From contig PCAV01000068.1 in assembly GCA_002730675.1 (NCBI GenBank), forward strand, positions 1 to 7,957: 7,957 nucleotides of DNA, written 5' to 3'. Shown here piece by piece: positions 1 to 5,600 of this stretch (position 1 is its first letter; each line of letters starts with the position of its first letter). Below the pieces are notes generated by a model that was given only the letters and a program-made list of their open reading frames with translations, ran no database searches and was not told the DNA's origin. The position numbers and the translations under genes are program-made. Origin of the DNA: Rhodospirillaceae bacterium. Lineage in GTDB: Bacteria > Pseudomonadota > Alphaproteobacteria > Thalassobaculales > Thalassobaculaceae.

Positions 1-129
1 AGAGCGAGAGCTAATCATTATTTACCGAAACAAACAACAAATAAGAGCAGCGAAAAACATTTTCAGGAATTAGTTAAAATACTTATTCGTGTAGGTGGCT
101 TTGTTATTCGAAAAGGAAATCGTTTATAA
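1..129 (+). CDS. Possible 3' end of an unidentified gene (partial at left edge)
   Basis: Forward frame 1 is open from the left edge to a TAA at 127-129, giving a 42-residue tail that ends in ...VIRKGNRL. The tail is basic, with a short hydrophobic stretch (LVKILIRVGGFVI). I do not recognise a family. A run of this length without a stop is expected by chance fairly often in DNA of this composition, so this is only a candidate. It could be the C-terminus of a gene lying mainly outside the window, or simply non-coding sequence. It overlaps the start of the possible decayed frame described at 95-634, and both cannot easily be real over the shared bases. Confidence 0.22.
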   Translation, partial: RARANHYLPKQTTNKSSEKHFQELVKILIRVGGFVIRKGNRL

Positions 130-634
130 ACTTGCTGCCCGAAAAGTCGTAGATGACGACCCAGAAGGCGGAATACTTTGCCCTTTTGCCTCTGGCGTCT
201 TGTAATTACGAGGTAAAATTGTCTCACCACTAAGATCCAGATCAAATATCGAGGCCATTGAAGAAGGCTATATTTTAGAAATAATTACAGATCGGCCAGC
301 TGCACTCCATTTCCATAGTTTAACTCATTATTCTTGGCAATATCGGGGCATGTGGACTGACCTCTAAGTCTAAATTCATCCAAAACCCGCCAAAACGTTG
401 GAGTACAAGATAGGAAATTGGTTTCAATATAAAGTGGACTTGGAAGCATTCACGCAAGAGCCTAGCTTTAAAGTGAAAGGCGGCGAATTTCGGTTTTTGT
501 TCCCATTCCGAGGGGGACCGGCGACCTTTTTCAAAATGGAATTCGGTAAATTTTTAACCGATAAAACGCAAAGTGATGCAATTTCCAACCAAACAAATCT
601 TAAAAGTCTCCCCTGCCGTTTCAAACCAATATAA
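95..634 (+). pseudogene. Possible decayed gene: one frame interrupted by three stops
   Basis: Forward frame 2 reads protein-like sequence for about 180 codons, with in-frame stops only at 203-205, 365-367 and 371-373 before the final TAA at 632-634. About ten would be expected by chance at this base composition (my rough estimate). The pieces include KVVDDDPEGGILCPF, IEAIEEGYILEI and, after the third stop, a 78-residue stretch beginning LEYKIGNWFQ and rich in Phe and Gly. The last piece could start at TTG 398, but has no clear ribosome binding site. No family was recognised. It may be the relic of a gene lost next to the catabolic cassette, or chance. It shows none of the metal motifs seen in the downstream amidohydrolases. 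Confidence 0.2.
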
Positions 635-646
635 AAATTCACATTT

Positions 647-664
647 TAATTGGTGATCCAATTA
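647..664. promoter_or_regulatory. 18-bp inverted repeat, candidate operator for the catabolic operon
   Basis: The sequence reads TAATTGG-TGAT-CCAATTA, a perfect 7-bp inverted repeat around a 4-bp spacer, ending 61 bp before the first amidohydrolase start. An extra CCAAT half-site lies at 626-630. It overlaps the -35 region of the promoter proposed at 650-679, which is where a repressor or activator dimer would be expected. No T-run follows, so it is not a terminator. No regulator gene is present in the window, so the binding protein is unknown. Confidence 0.45.
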
Positions 665-679
665 GGAAGTACTGTTAAT
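650..679 (+). promoter_or_regulatory. Putative sigma70-type promoter of the four-gene operon
   Basis: A -35-like TTGGTG at 650-655 and a -10-like GTTAAT at 674-679 are separated by 18 bp, and would give a leader of about 40 nt before the ATG at 726. The match is moderate (3/6 and 4/6 to consensus). Its overlap with the 647-664 palindrome raises its plausibility. A better -35 match, TTCACA at 638-643, lacks a suitable -10 at normal spacing. Confidence 0.28.
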
Positions 680-725
680 CTAGGAAACTAAGCGTTGTTC
701 ACCTTGAAAGAAGATTGACATAAAA

Positions 726-1820
726 ATGGCTATTCTATCTAGCGCTTCTTCTAACGTCATAGATTGCGATATTCACCCAACAGTCCCTAGCATCGACGCA
801 TTGTTGCCATACATGAACGAACACTGGCAAGATACGATCGTTCAACGGGGCGTTCACGAACTTGAGACGATATCTTACCCCAAAAATGCTCCTCTAACTG
901 TTAGACCGGATTGGCGACCGAAAAAAGGGGTACCTGCCGCAAATGTAGACTTAATTAGAAAGCAAGCATTAGATCCCTTTGGAACAAGTATAGCTATCCT
1001 TAATTGCTTATATGGCGTGCAACTTCTAATGAGTGAAGATATGGCTTCTTCTTTTGCTTCGGCTGTTAATGATTGGATTACAGCTGAATTCCTTGATAAA
1101 GAACCAAGACTACGCGCATCGATTGTTATCCCGACCCAAAGCCCGGAGATGGCTGTTAATGAAATAGAACGCTTAGCTAATGATGAGCGATTCGTTTCCG
1201 TTTTAATGCTAGTGATGGACGAAAACCCTCTTGGAAGGCGGCTCTATTGGCCAATATACGCAGCGGCAGAGCGACATAGTTTACCAATTTGTGTGCATGC
1301 TGGAAGTACTTACAAACACCCTGTAACATCTGTTGGCTGGCCCTCTTACTATACAGAAGATTATGCATCTAATGCCGCGGCTTTTCACAACATGGTAACC
1401 AGTTTCATTTGTGAGGGTGTTTTTGCAAAGTTCACAGACCTCAAAATTGTCTTGGCTGAATCTGGATTTACCTGGTTTCCCGCACATCTCTGGCGTTTAA
1501 CTAAGTTCTGGCGCGGCCTTCGGGCAGAGATACCTTGGGTTGATCGCCCACCTATCGAGATTGCCCGCGAACACTTCAGACTGACGCTTCAACCAATAGA
1601 TGCTCCGCCAACTACTGAGCAATTCGAGCAACTAATGAATCATATGGGTTCCGACGAAATGTTACTTTATTCTACTGACTACCCTCACTGGCAATTTGAT
1701 GAGACTAATGTGATACCTGAGGGGATTCCCAAGGATCTTGCAATAAAAATCATGGAACAAAATCCAAAAAATACGTATCCTAGGCTATCGGCACCGCTCA
1801 ATAATGGGATTGACCAATGA
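726..1820 (+). CDS. Amidohydrolase family protein (Amidohydro_2), first of a paralogous pair
   Basis: A 364-residue cytoplasmic TIM-barrel metalloenzyme of the Amidohydro_2 group, the superfamily that includes ACMSD, gamma-resorcylate decarboxylase and LigW. An N-terminal VIDCDIHP motif (11-18) supplies a D15-x-H17 metal pair in place of the classical HxH. H191 in PICVHAGS is the next likely ligand, and D318 in STDYPHW is the terminal metal or catalytic Asp. The LAESGF segment has Glu245 where related decarboxylases have the catalytic His of HGG. Length is normal for this subfamily and no signal peptide is seen. The C-terminal NPKNTYPRL is a weakened version of the NxxxLYgL end of its partner. 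The ATG at 726 has a weak purine-rich site (AAAGAAG, 707-713). Its stop overlaps the next start by 4 bp, implying translational coupling. Hydrolase or decarboxylase activity on a ring compound is inferred; the substrate is unknown. Confidence 0.9.
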   Translation: MAILSSASSNVIDCDIHPTVPSIDALLPYMNEHWQDTIVQRGVHELETISYPKNAPLTVRPDWRPKKGVPAANVDLIRKQALDPFGTSIAILNCLYGVQLLMSEDMASSFASAVNDWITAEFLDKEPRLRASIVIPTQSPEMAVNEIERLANDERFVSVLMLVMDENPLGRRLYWPIYAAAERHSLPICVHAGSTYKHPVTSVGWPSYYTEDYASNAAAFHNMVTSFICEGVFAKFTDLKIVLAESGFTWFPAHLWRLTKFWRGLRAEIPWVDRPPIEIAREHFRLTLQPIDAPPTTEQFEQLMNHMGSDEMLLYSTDYPHWQFDETNVIPEGIPKDLAIKIMEQNPKNTYPRLSAPLNNGIDQ

Positions 1821-2932
1821 ATATTGACATTTTAAGCCATGAAAAAAATCTATTGAAATCTCGTGCGCGCATTGCTGTAGCTGACTGCGATATACATCCC
1901 AGTCCAAAATCTGTTGAAATTGAGATTTTTCCGTTTCTTTCAAAACGCTGGCAAGAGTATATGAAAACGTACGGGGTTATCTACAGGCAGGGTTTCCCAA
2001 CTGGGCCTGCATTTCCCAAAGGGCAACCAAATGCGGCGAGAAGGGACTCTTATCCAACCTCAGGGGGTAAACCGGGAAGCGACCTCGCGTTCATGCAAAG
2101 CCAACATTTAGGCCCCAACAATATCCAACTGGGTGTCTTAAACCCGTTGCAATGCGCACAAGGCGTTCAAAATCAGGACTTCTCAGCCGCATATTGCAAT
2201 GCTGTCAACCAGTGGCAGATTGAACAGTGGACGTCGAAAGATCATAGACTTAAGGCATCCTTGATGGTGCCATATGAAGACCCGCTTGCCTCAGTTAAAG
2301 AGATTGAGAAATGGGCGGGGAACGAACATTTTATTCAAGTCCTTCTCCTAAGCCGGACAGCCGAACCACTTGGACAACGAAAATACTGGCCAATTTATGA
2401 TGCTGCGTGCAAAGCGGGCCTGCCAGTTGCCATTCATGCCTTTGGATATGGTGGAGCACCTGTGACAGGAGGTGGATGGCCGTCTTTCTACATCGAAGAA
2501 ATGGTTGGGCATGCACAGAATACGCAGTCTCTTCTTACGAGCATGGTTATAGAAGGCGTGTTTGAAAAATTTCCAACCTTACGATTAATCCTTGTTGAAG
2601 CAGGTTTCGCTTGGCTGCCCGCATTATCATGGCGCTTAGACAAACTCTGGGATAGAATGAGAGATGAGATCCCGCAGGTTTCTCGACCACCTTCCCAGCT
2701 TATCCGTGAGCATGTTTGGTTGACAACACAACCCATGGAAGAACCGGAGGTATCAAATCAGCTCCTTGATACAATTGAGTGGATAGGATGGGAAAATCTA
2801 CTCTTTGCAACCGATTATCCGCACTGGGACTACGATGACCCAAGTAGAGCAATGCCCATCAAAATTGACAAACACCAAAAAGAGAGTTTTTTCCTTAATA
2901 ACGCTCTAAAGCTCTACGGGTTAGAGCAGTAA
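1817..2932 (+). CDS. Amidohydrolase family protein (Amidohydro_2), second of a paralogous pair
   Basis: A 371-residue paralogue of the upstream gene, with the same motifs in the same order: ADCDIHP (D25, H27), VAIHAFG (H207), VEAGFAWLP (E261) and ATDYPHWDYDD (D333). The shared core continues with RLDKLW, a PPSQLIREH segment, TTQPMEEPE and a typical family ending NNALKLYGLEQ. All predicted metal ligands are kept, so both copies look active rather than one being a dead subunit. Compared with its partner it has about 10 extra N-terminal residues and a Gly/Pro-rich insertion around 60-90 (GFPTGPAFPKG, TSGGKPG) near the expected active-site loops, suggesting a different substrate or step. It starts inside the previous stop (ATGA), so co-translation, and possibly a heteromeric enzyme, is likely. 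The product is assigned at family level only. Confidence 0.9.
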   Translation: MNIDILSHEKNLLKSRARIAVADCDIHPSPKSVEIEIFPFLSKRWQEYMKTYGVIYRQGFPTGPAFPKGQPNAARRDSYPTSGGKPGSDLAFMQSQHLGPNNIQLGVLNPLQCAQGVQNQDFSAAYCNAVNQWQIEQWTSKDHRLKASLMVPYEDPLASVKEIEKWAGNEHFIQVLLLSRTAEPLGQRKYWPIYDAACKAGLPVAIHAFGYGGAPVTGGGWPSFYIEEMVGHAQNTQSLLTSMVIEGVFEKFPTLRLILVEAGFAWLPALSWRLDKLWDRMRDEIPQVSRPPSQLIREHVWLTTQPMEEPEVSNQLLDTIEWIGWENLLFATDYPHWDYDDPSRAMPIKIDKHQKESFFLNNALKLYGLEQ

Positions 2933-2942
2933 AGAAAGAGCT

Positions 2943-3356
2943 ATGCCGAAATACATTATAGGTAAAGTCGACCAAATTCCACCAGGAGACCGCAAATTAG
3001 TAGAAATCAGGGGAAGACAAATAGCAATTTTTAATCTCAGCGGCGACTTTTTTGGGATACTAGACCGTTGCCCACATCAAGGTGCAAGCCTTTGCAAAGG
3101 ACGGATAGTTGGCTTAGTTGAAAGCGAGGAACCTGGACAATACACGTTTTCCAGACAAAATGAAATCATCCGATGTCCCTGGCATGGCTGGGAGTTTGAT
3201 ATACGAACGGGAAGATCTCGGTGTGAACCAAATAAGATTAGGGCCACGCAGTATCCGGTTACAGTTAACGATAAGGATCAATTAACTGATGGGGAGTATA
3301 TAACCGAAACCTTTGATGTCGACGTAGCAGGACAATATTTAGTTATCACAGTATAA
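2943..3356 (+). CDS. Rieske [2Fe-2S] domain protein (ferredoxin-like)
   Basis: A 137-residue soluble Rieske protein. The cluster-binding motifs are C43-P-H45-Q-G and C78-P-W-H81-G-W, giving two Cys and two His ligands. The 32 residues between them include GRIVG and a PGQYTFSRQNE insertion that is longer than in short biphenyl-type ferredoxins and recalls the Rieske proteins found beside Amidohydro_2 genes. EFDIRTGRS and a YPVTV strand complete the domain. There is no signal peptide or membrane anchor, so it is cytoplasmic. It starts 10 nt after the second amidohydrolase, with a purine-rich AAAGAAAGAG upstream. In ring-hydroxylating systems such proteins carry electrons from a reductase to an oxygenase. 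No oxygenase large subunit or reductase is encoded here, so its partner is unknown. The family call is firm and the role is inferred. Confidence 0.92.
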   Translation: MPKYIIGKVDQIPPGDRKLVEIRGRQIAIFNLSGDFFGILDRCPHQGASLCKGRIVGLVESEEPGQYTFSRQNEIIRCPWHGWEFDIRTGRSRCEPNKIRATQYPVTVNDKDQLTDGEYITETFDVDVAGQYLVITV

Positions 3357-3451
3357 GTCACACCAACAGAGCAGATATGTCGGACCTGGGCTTTGGGTTA
3401 AAAGCATTGTCAAAGTAATTAAGTTTAACTCGAGAGTAAAAGAGTACAAAA

Positions 3452-4324
3452 ATGAGCTGGTATATTCATCACGTAAATTTACAGGCACATGACGTAGTTC
3501 AAACAGCTAGTTTTTTTAGAGACATTATTGGTCTAGAAGAGGGGCGGTGGTCCTACCCTGAAAGCATTGGGAAAATAGGCCACAGCGACGATACACTTGC
3601 TTACTTCGGAACCGAGAATCAAGGCCTCCATATTGTAAAAGCGATAACGAGCTTTGCTCATGACAATAATCTTGTACATAACCCCACTATCGGTGGGCAC
3701 TTTGCGGTGTGTGTCCCAGACATTCAAATTGTAAAAAAGCGCTTGGAGGACGCCGGTGTGGTCGTCTCAGATGCTGGTGTATATGCAATGAAAGATATTC
3801 ATCAAATTTACTGCTACGATCCATCGATGAACGTGGTCGAAATAAACCAAAGAGTAGACAATAAGCATGTAGATATCAAGCAGGATCATCCTATTCGTAT
3901 AGAACCAGGTGATTGGTATATTCACCATATTAATAGGCAAGTGCATGATATGCCCGCAACGGCCGTATTCTATGAAGACTTAATAGGCATGAAACGTGAT
4001 GTGTTTCATGTTCCCGATGAGGAAACAGTCGGTGATTTTGATAGGTCACAAGATTCCCTCGTGGTATTTGGACCCGAAAATCGTGGAATCCATCTCGTGC
4101 GAGGAATGCCAACATTCCATACTGATAATAATTTAATGCATAATCCAACTTTTGGTGGACACGTTGCTCTTACGGTACCTGATGTGAAATCCGTGATGCG
4201 ACGAATGGATAATGTAAACCATCTGTATTCCGATGCTGGAACCTATGCAATGGCGGGCATGCACCAAGTATATACTTTCGATCCTTCCATGAACTTCATT
4301 GAAATTAATCAGCCAGTAAAATAA
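3452..4324 (+). CDS. Double VOC-domain protein (glyoxalase / extradiol-dioxygenase-like)
   Basis: A 290-residue protein built of two vicinal-oxygen-chelate domains (residues 3-133 and 155-287) joined by a short charged linker. Both halves carry WYIHH(V/I)N, GGH within HNPT-GGH, SDAG-YAM and DPSMN--EINQ. Candidate metal triads are H7, H83, E130 in the first half and H159, H237, E284 in the second. VOC enzymes include extradiol ring-cleavage dioxygenases, glyoxalase I, fosfomycin-resistance proteins and epimerases. The (H)Q-Y--DPSMN--E end resembles the extradiol signature, but the spacing after His is too short to match it. Co-location with amidohydrolases and a Rieske protein makes a dioxygenase or related ring-catabolic role plausible, not proven. 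It follows the Rieske gene after 95 bp with no visible terminator. The start ATG 3452 is set by the WYIHH motif, and its RBS is weak. Confidence 0.88.
   Translation: MSWYIHHVNLQAHDVVQTASFFRDIIGLEEGRWSYPESIGKIGHSDDTLAYFGTENQGLHIVKAITSFAHDNNLVHNPTIGGHFAVCVPDIQIVKKRLEDAGVVVSDAGVYAMKDIHQIYCYDPSMNVVEINQRVDNKHVDIKQDHPIRIEPGDWYIHHINRQVHDMPATAVFYEDLIGMKRDVFHVPDEETVGDFDRSQDSLVVFGPENRGIHLVRGMPTFHTDNNLMHNPTFGGHVALTVPDVKSVMRRMDNVNHLYSDAGTYAMAGMHQVYTFDPSMNFIEINQPVK
3458..4312 (+). repeat. Internal tandem duplication of the VOC domain
   Basis: Codons for residues 3-133 (3458-3850) and 155-287 (3914-4312) encode two copies that align nearly end to end with one 2-residue gap. By hand count about 65 of 131 positions are identical. 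The DNA has diverged, with only short identical stretches such as TGGTATATTCA, so this is an old duplication kept by selection rather than a fresh repeat. Confidence 0.8.
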
Positions 4325-4359
4325 AAACACCTCCTATCAAAAAGAATTTTGAACAACCA

Positions 4360-4377
4360 AGCGTTCGCGTTATTTTT
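4360..4377 (+). terminator. Weak candidate terminator after the VOC gene
   Basis: A 4-bp stem AGCG/CGTT (one G-T pair) closes a TTCG tetraloop at 4360-4371 and is followed by A and TTTTT (4373-4377). It sits 36 bp after the VOC stop, where the catabolic transcript should end. The stem is short, so efficiency is doubtful. No better hairpin was seen between the VOC and hisI genes. Confidence 0.22.
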
Positions 4378-4405
4378 GCTGAAGTTATTGCTCAAAATAT
4401 ATGAT
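4376..4405 (+). promoter_or_regulatory. Putative promoter of hisI
   Basis: TTGCTG (4376-4381) and TATGAT (4400-4405, 5/6 to the -10 consensus) are separated by 18 bp, and would start transcription about 50 nt before the hisI ATG. This fits hisI being expressed independently of the catabolic cassette. The -35 match is weak. Confidence 0.35.
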
Positions 4406-4418
4406 AGCAGTTGTCGAG

Positions 4419-4434
4419 TTAGGTTTTGGCCTAA
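4419..4434. repeat. Short inverted repeat in the hisI leader
   Basis: TTAGG-TTTTGG-CCTAA forms 5-bp arms around a 6-nt loop, just downstream of the proposed hisI start of transcription and 12 bp before its ribosome-binding site (AGAGGA, 4446-4451). It could be a small operator or leader hairpin. It could also be chance. Confidence 0.25.
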
Positions 4435-4462
4435 ATGTATTATTTAGAGGACAATTAGTGAG

Positions 4463-4939
4463 ATGGCTTTACAGACGCTTCAAAACAACTTTGCAAAACG
4501 AGGAACCGTTAAAGAGGTCGAAGAAGGTTTAGTACTAATGCCCAAGTTTGGTGAAGACGATCTTATTCCGTGTATTGCCACAGACGTCGAAACCGGAGTT
4601 ATTCTCATGTTCGCATATATGAACTCTGAGGCGTTAACCAAAACTATCCAAACCCGCGAAGCACACTATTGGAGTAGAAGTAGATCCGAACTTTGGAAGA
4701 AAGGCGAAACTAGCGGACACATCCAAAAAATTGTTGATATCCGAGTTGATTGTGATCAAGACGCGATCTGTTTGATTGTTGAGCAGAAAGGCGCAACTTG
4801 TCATGTTGGCTATTATTCCTGCTTCCATAGATCCGTGGAGCTTGGCGCATCACTTGATATGAGAAAGATAAGGTTGGTCAAAAATGAAAACAACAAAAAG
4901 TATGATCCTAGTTTAGTCTATGGCGCAAAGGATAAATAA
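4463..4939 (+). CDS. hisI: Phosphoribosyl-AMP cyclohydrolase (HisI)
   Basis: This enzyme opens the purine ring of phosphoribosyl-AMP in histidine biosynthesis (third step), giving ProFAR in the cytoplasm. The 158-residue protein has the family motifs in order: LIPCIATDVETG (34-45), FAYMN (50-54), YWSRSRSELWKKGETSGH (69-86), the Mg/Zn-binding D96-C97-D98-x-D100, and GATCHVGYYSCF, whose C113 and C120 complete the three-Cys zinc site with C97. It is monofunctional, with no HisE domain after the cyclohydrolase. The N-terminal lead of about 25 residues before MPKFG is common in alphaproteobacterial HisI. Start ATG 4463 is supported by AGAGGA at 4446-4451; M26 is a less likely alternative. No other his gene is adjacent. 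It is convergent with the peroxiredoxin gene, 48 bp away. Confidence 0.96.
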   Translation: MALQTLQNNFAKRGTVKEVEEGLVLMPKFGEDDLIPCIATDVETGVILMFAYMNSEALTKTIQTREAHYWSRSRSELWKKGETSGHIQKIVDIRVDCDQDAICLIVEQKGATCHVGYYSCFHRSVELGASLDMRKIRLVKNENNKKYDPSLVYGAKDK

Positions 4940-4987
4940 CGAACTATCACCGAGTCCTTTAACCCACTTTTTTCAATGCTAGGAGCC

Positions 4988-5455
4988 TTACTTCAAAGCG
5001 CGGCTGGCTTCTAACACCTCTTCTACATGACCATTAACCTTAACCTTGCGCCAGATGCCCTGAATAACACCAGATGCGTCTATCAAGAAAGTCGCACGCT
5101 CTATACCCATATATTTTTTCCCATACATAGATTTCTCCACCCATGTGCCGTAAGCCTCACAAAGAGAGCCATCTTCGTCCGAAGCTAGATGGAAAGGTAG
5201 TTCGTATTTAGCTTTAAACTTGTCGTGTTTTGCTACTGTATCCTTAGAAACGCCGACAATTGTGGCATTCAATTCTGAGAAATCTGGAAAGGCATCCCGA
5301 AACCCGCAAGCCTCCTTGGTGCATCCCGGCGTATCATCCTTTGGATAAAAATAGATTACTAACGGTGACCCTTTAGCTTCATCAAGAGAAAACTTTCCAC
5401 TTCCGTCTGTATTTACTTCAAAGCTGGGCGCCACATCTCCAATTGATAGTGCCAT
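4988..5455 (-). CDS. bcp: Thioredoxin-dependent thiol peroxidase, BCP-type peroxiredoxin
   Basis: This enzyme reduces hydrogen peroxide and organic hydroperoxides in the cytoplasm, using thioredoxin for recycling. The 155-residue protein is of normal length for the family and begins GDVAPSFEV. The YFYPKDDTPGCTKEACGFRD block holds the peroxidatic C45 (in TPGC, with T42) and the resolving C50 five residues later, the atypical 2-Cys arrangement of BCP/PrxQ. R120 in GIERATFLID is the conserved active-site Arg. GVSKDT and the W/G-rich end are also typical. The ATG at 5455 has a very strong ribosome-binding site 8 nt upstream. It is divergent from the DUF3971 gene and convergent with hisI. No clear terminator is seen in the 48 bp to hisI. 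Confidence 0.97.
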   Translation of the reverse strand: MALSIGDVAPSFEVNTDGSGKFSLDEAKGSPLVIYFYPKDDTPGCTKEACGFRDAFPDFSELNATIVGVSKDTVAKHDKFKAKYELPFHLASDEDGSLCEAYGTWVEKSMYGKKYMGIERATFLIDASGVIQGIWRKVKVNGHVEEVLEASRALK

Positions 5456-5463
5456 AGATAAGT

Positions 5464-5469
5464 ACCTCC
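5464..5469 (-). promoter_or_regulatory. Strong Shine-Dalgarno of bcp
   Basis: GGAGGT on the minus strand, 8 nt before the ATG at 5455, fixes that start. It is the best ribosome-binding site in the window and suggests high expression. Confidence 0.8.
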
Positions 5470-5516
5470 ATCATTAGTAGTGATTGATGCCCTAAGCTTT
5501 AACATCCCCCACTTTA

Positions 5517-5547
5517 ATGGTAGATAATAAACATTATTCTGCGTCAA
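5517..5547 (-). promoter_or_regulatory. Possible bcp promoter
   Basis: On the minus strand, TTGACG (5542-5547, 5/6 to -35) is followed after 19 bp by TACCAT (5517-5522, 4/6 to -10). The long spacer makes this tentative. The spacer holds an ATAAT-AAAC-ATTAT inverted repeat (5524-5537 on the plus strand), which could be an operator or just AT-rich sequence. Confidence 0.28.
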
Positions 5548-5551
5548 AAAA

Positions 5552-5580
5552 TTCACTATGTGGTAAATCACTTCTAGTAT
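5552..5580 (+). promoter_or_regulatory. Possible promoter of the DUF3971 gene
   Basis: TTCACT (5552-5557) and TAGTAT (5575-5580) are separated by the ideal 17 bp, about 20 nt before the ATG at 5601. Transcription would start only about 13 nt before the ATG, giving a very short leader. The match to consensus is 4/6 for each element. Confidence 0.3.
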
Positions 5581-5594
5581 TAAGTCGAGGTTAA
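5580..5594 (+). promoter_or_regulatory. Perfect CtrA-type motif TTAA-N7-TTAA
   Basis: TTAA, seven bases (GTCGAGG), TTAA, ending 6 bp before the DUF3971 ATG and overlapping the last base of the proposed -10. This is the consensus for the alphaproteobacterial cell-cycle regulator CtrA. At this position, bound protein would probably repress. In AT-rich DNA such a match can arise by chance, so the call is tentative. Confidence 0.3.
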
Positions 5595-5600
5595 CTTTAT

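Noticed and set aside
251..283. The phrase IEAIEEGYILEI in frame 2 resembles a short segment of type I restriction HsdR subunits.
   Set aside because: The similarity is limited to a few residues. Nothing before or after fits HsdR, and no helicase motifs are present.
715..720. Perfect TTGACA (-35 consensus).
   Set aside because: It lies 5 bp before the ATG at 726 and has no -10 at proper spacing upstream of the start, so it cannot drive this gene in the usual way.
3452..4324. Reading the VOC protein as glyoxalase I or as a proven extradiol dioxygenase.
   Set aside because: The fold is clear, but the signature spacing fits neither exactly, so only the superfamily is assigned.
4329..4334. Strong Shine-Dalgarno-like GGAGGT on the minus strand, near a reverse open frame at 4133-4330.
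   Set aside because: No start codon lies at suitable distance after it. The reverse frame is antisense to the well-conserved second VOC domain.
4940..4987. A possible bidirectional terminator between the convergent hisI and bcp genes, with AAAGGA and TCCTTT nearby.
   Set aside because: The complementary arms are about 25 nt apart, and one overlaps the hisI coding end. No compact GC-rich stem with a T-run was found in either direction.
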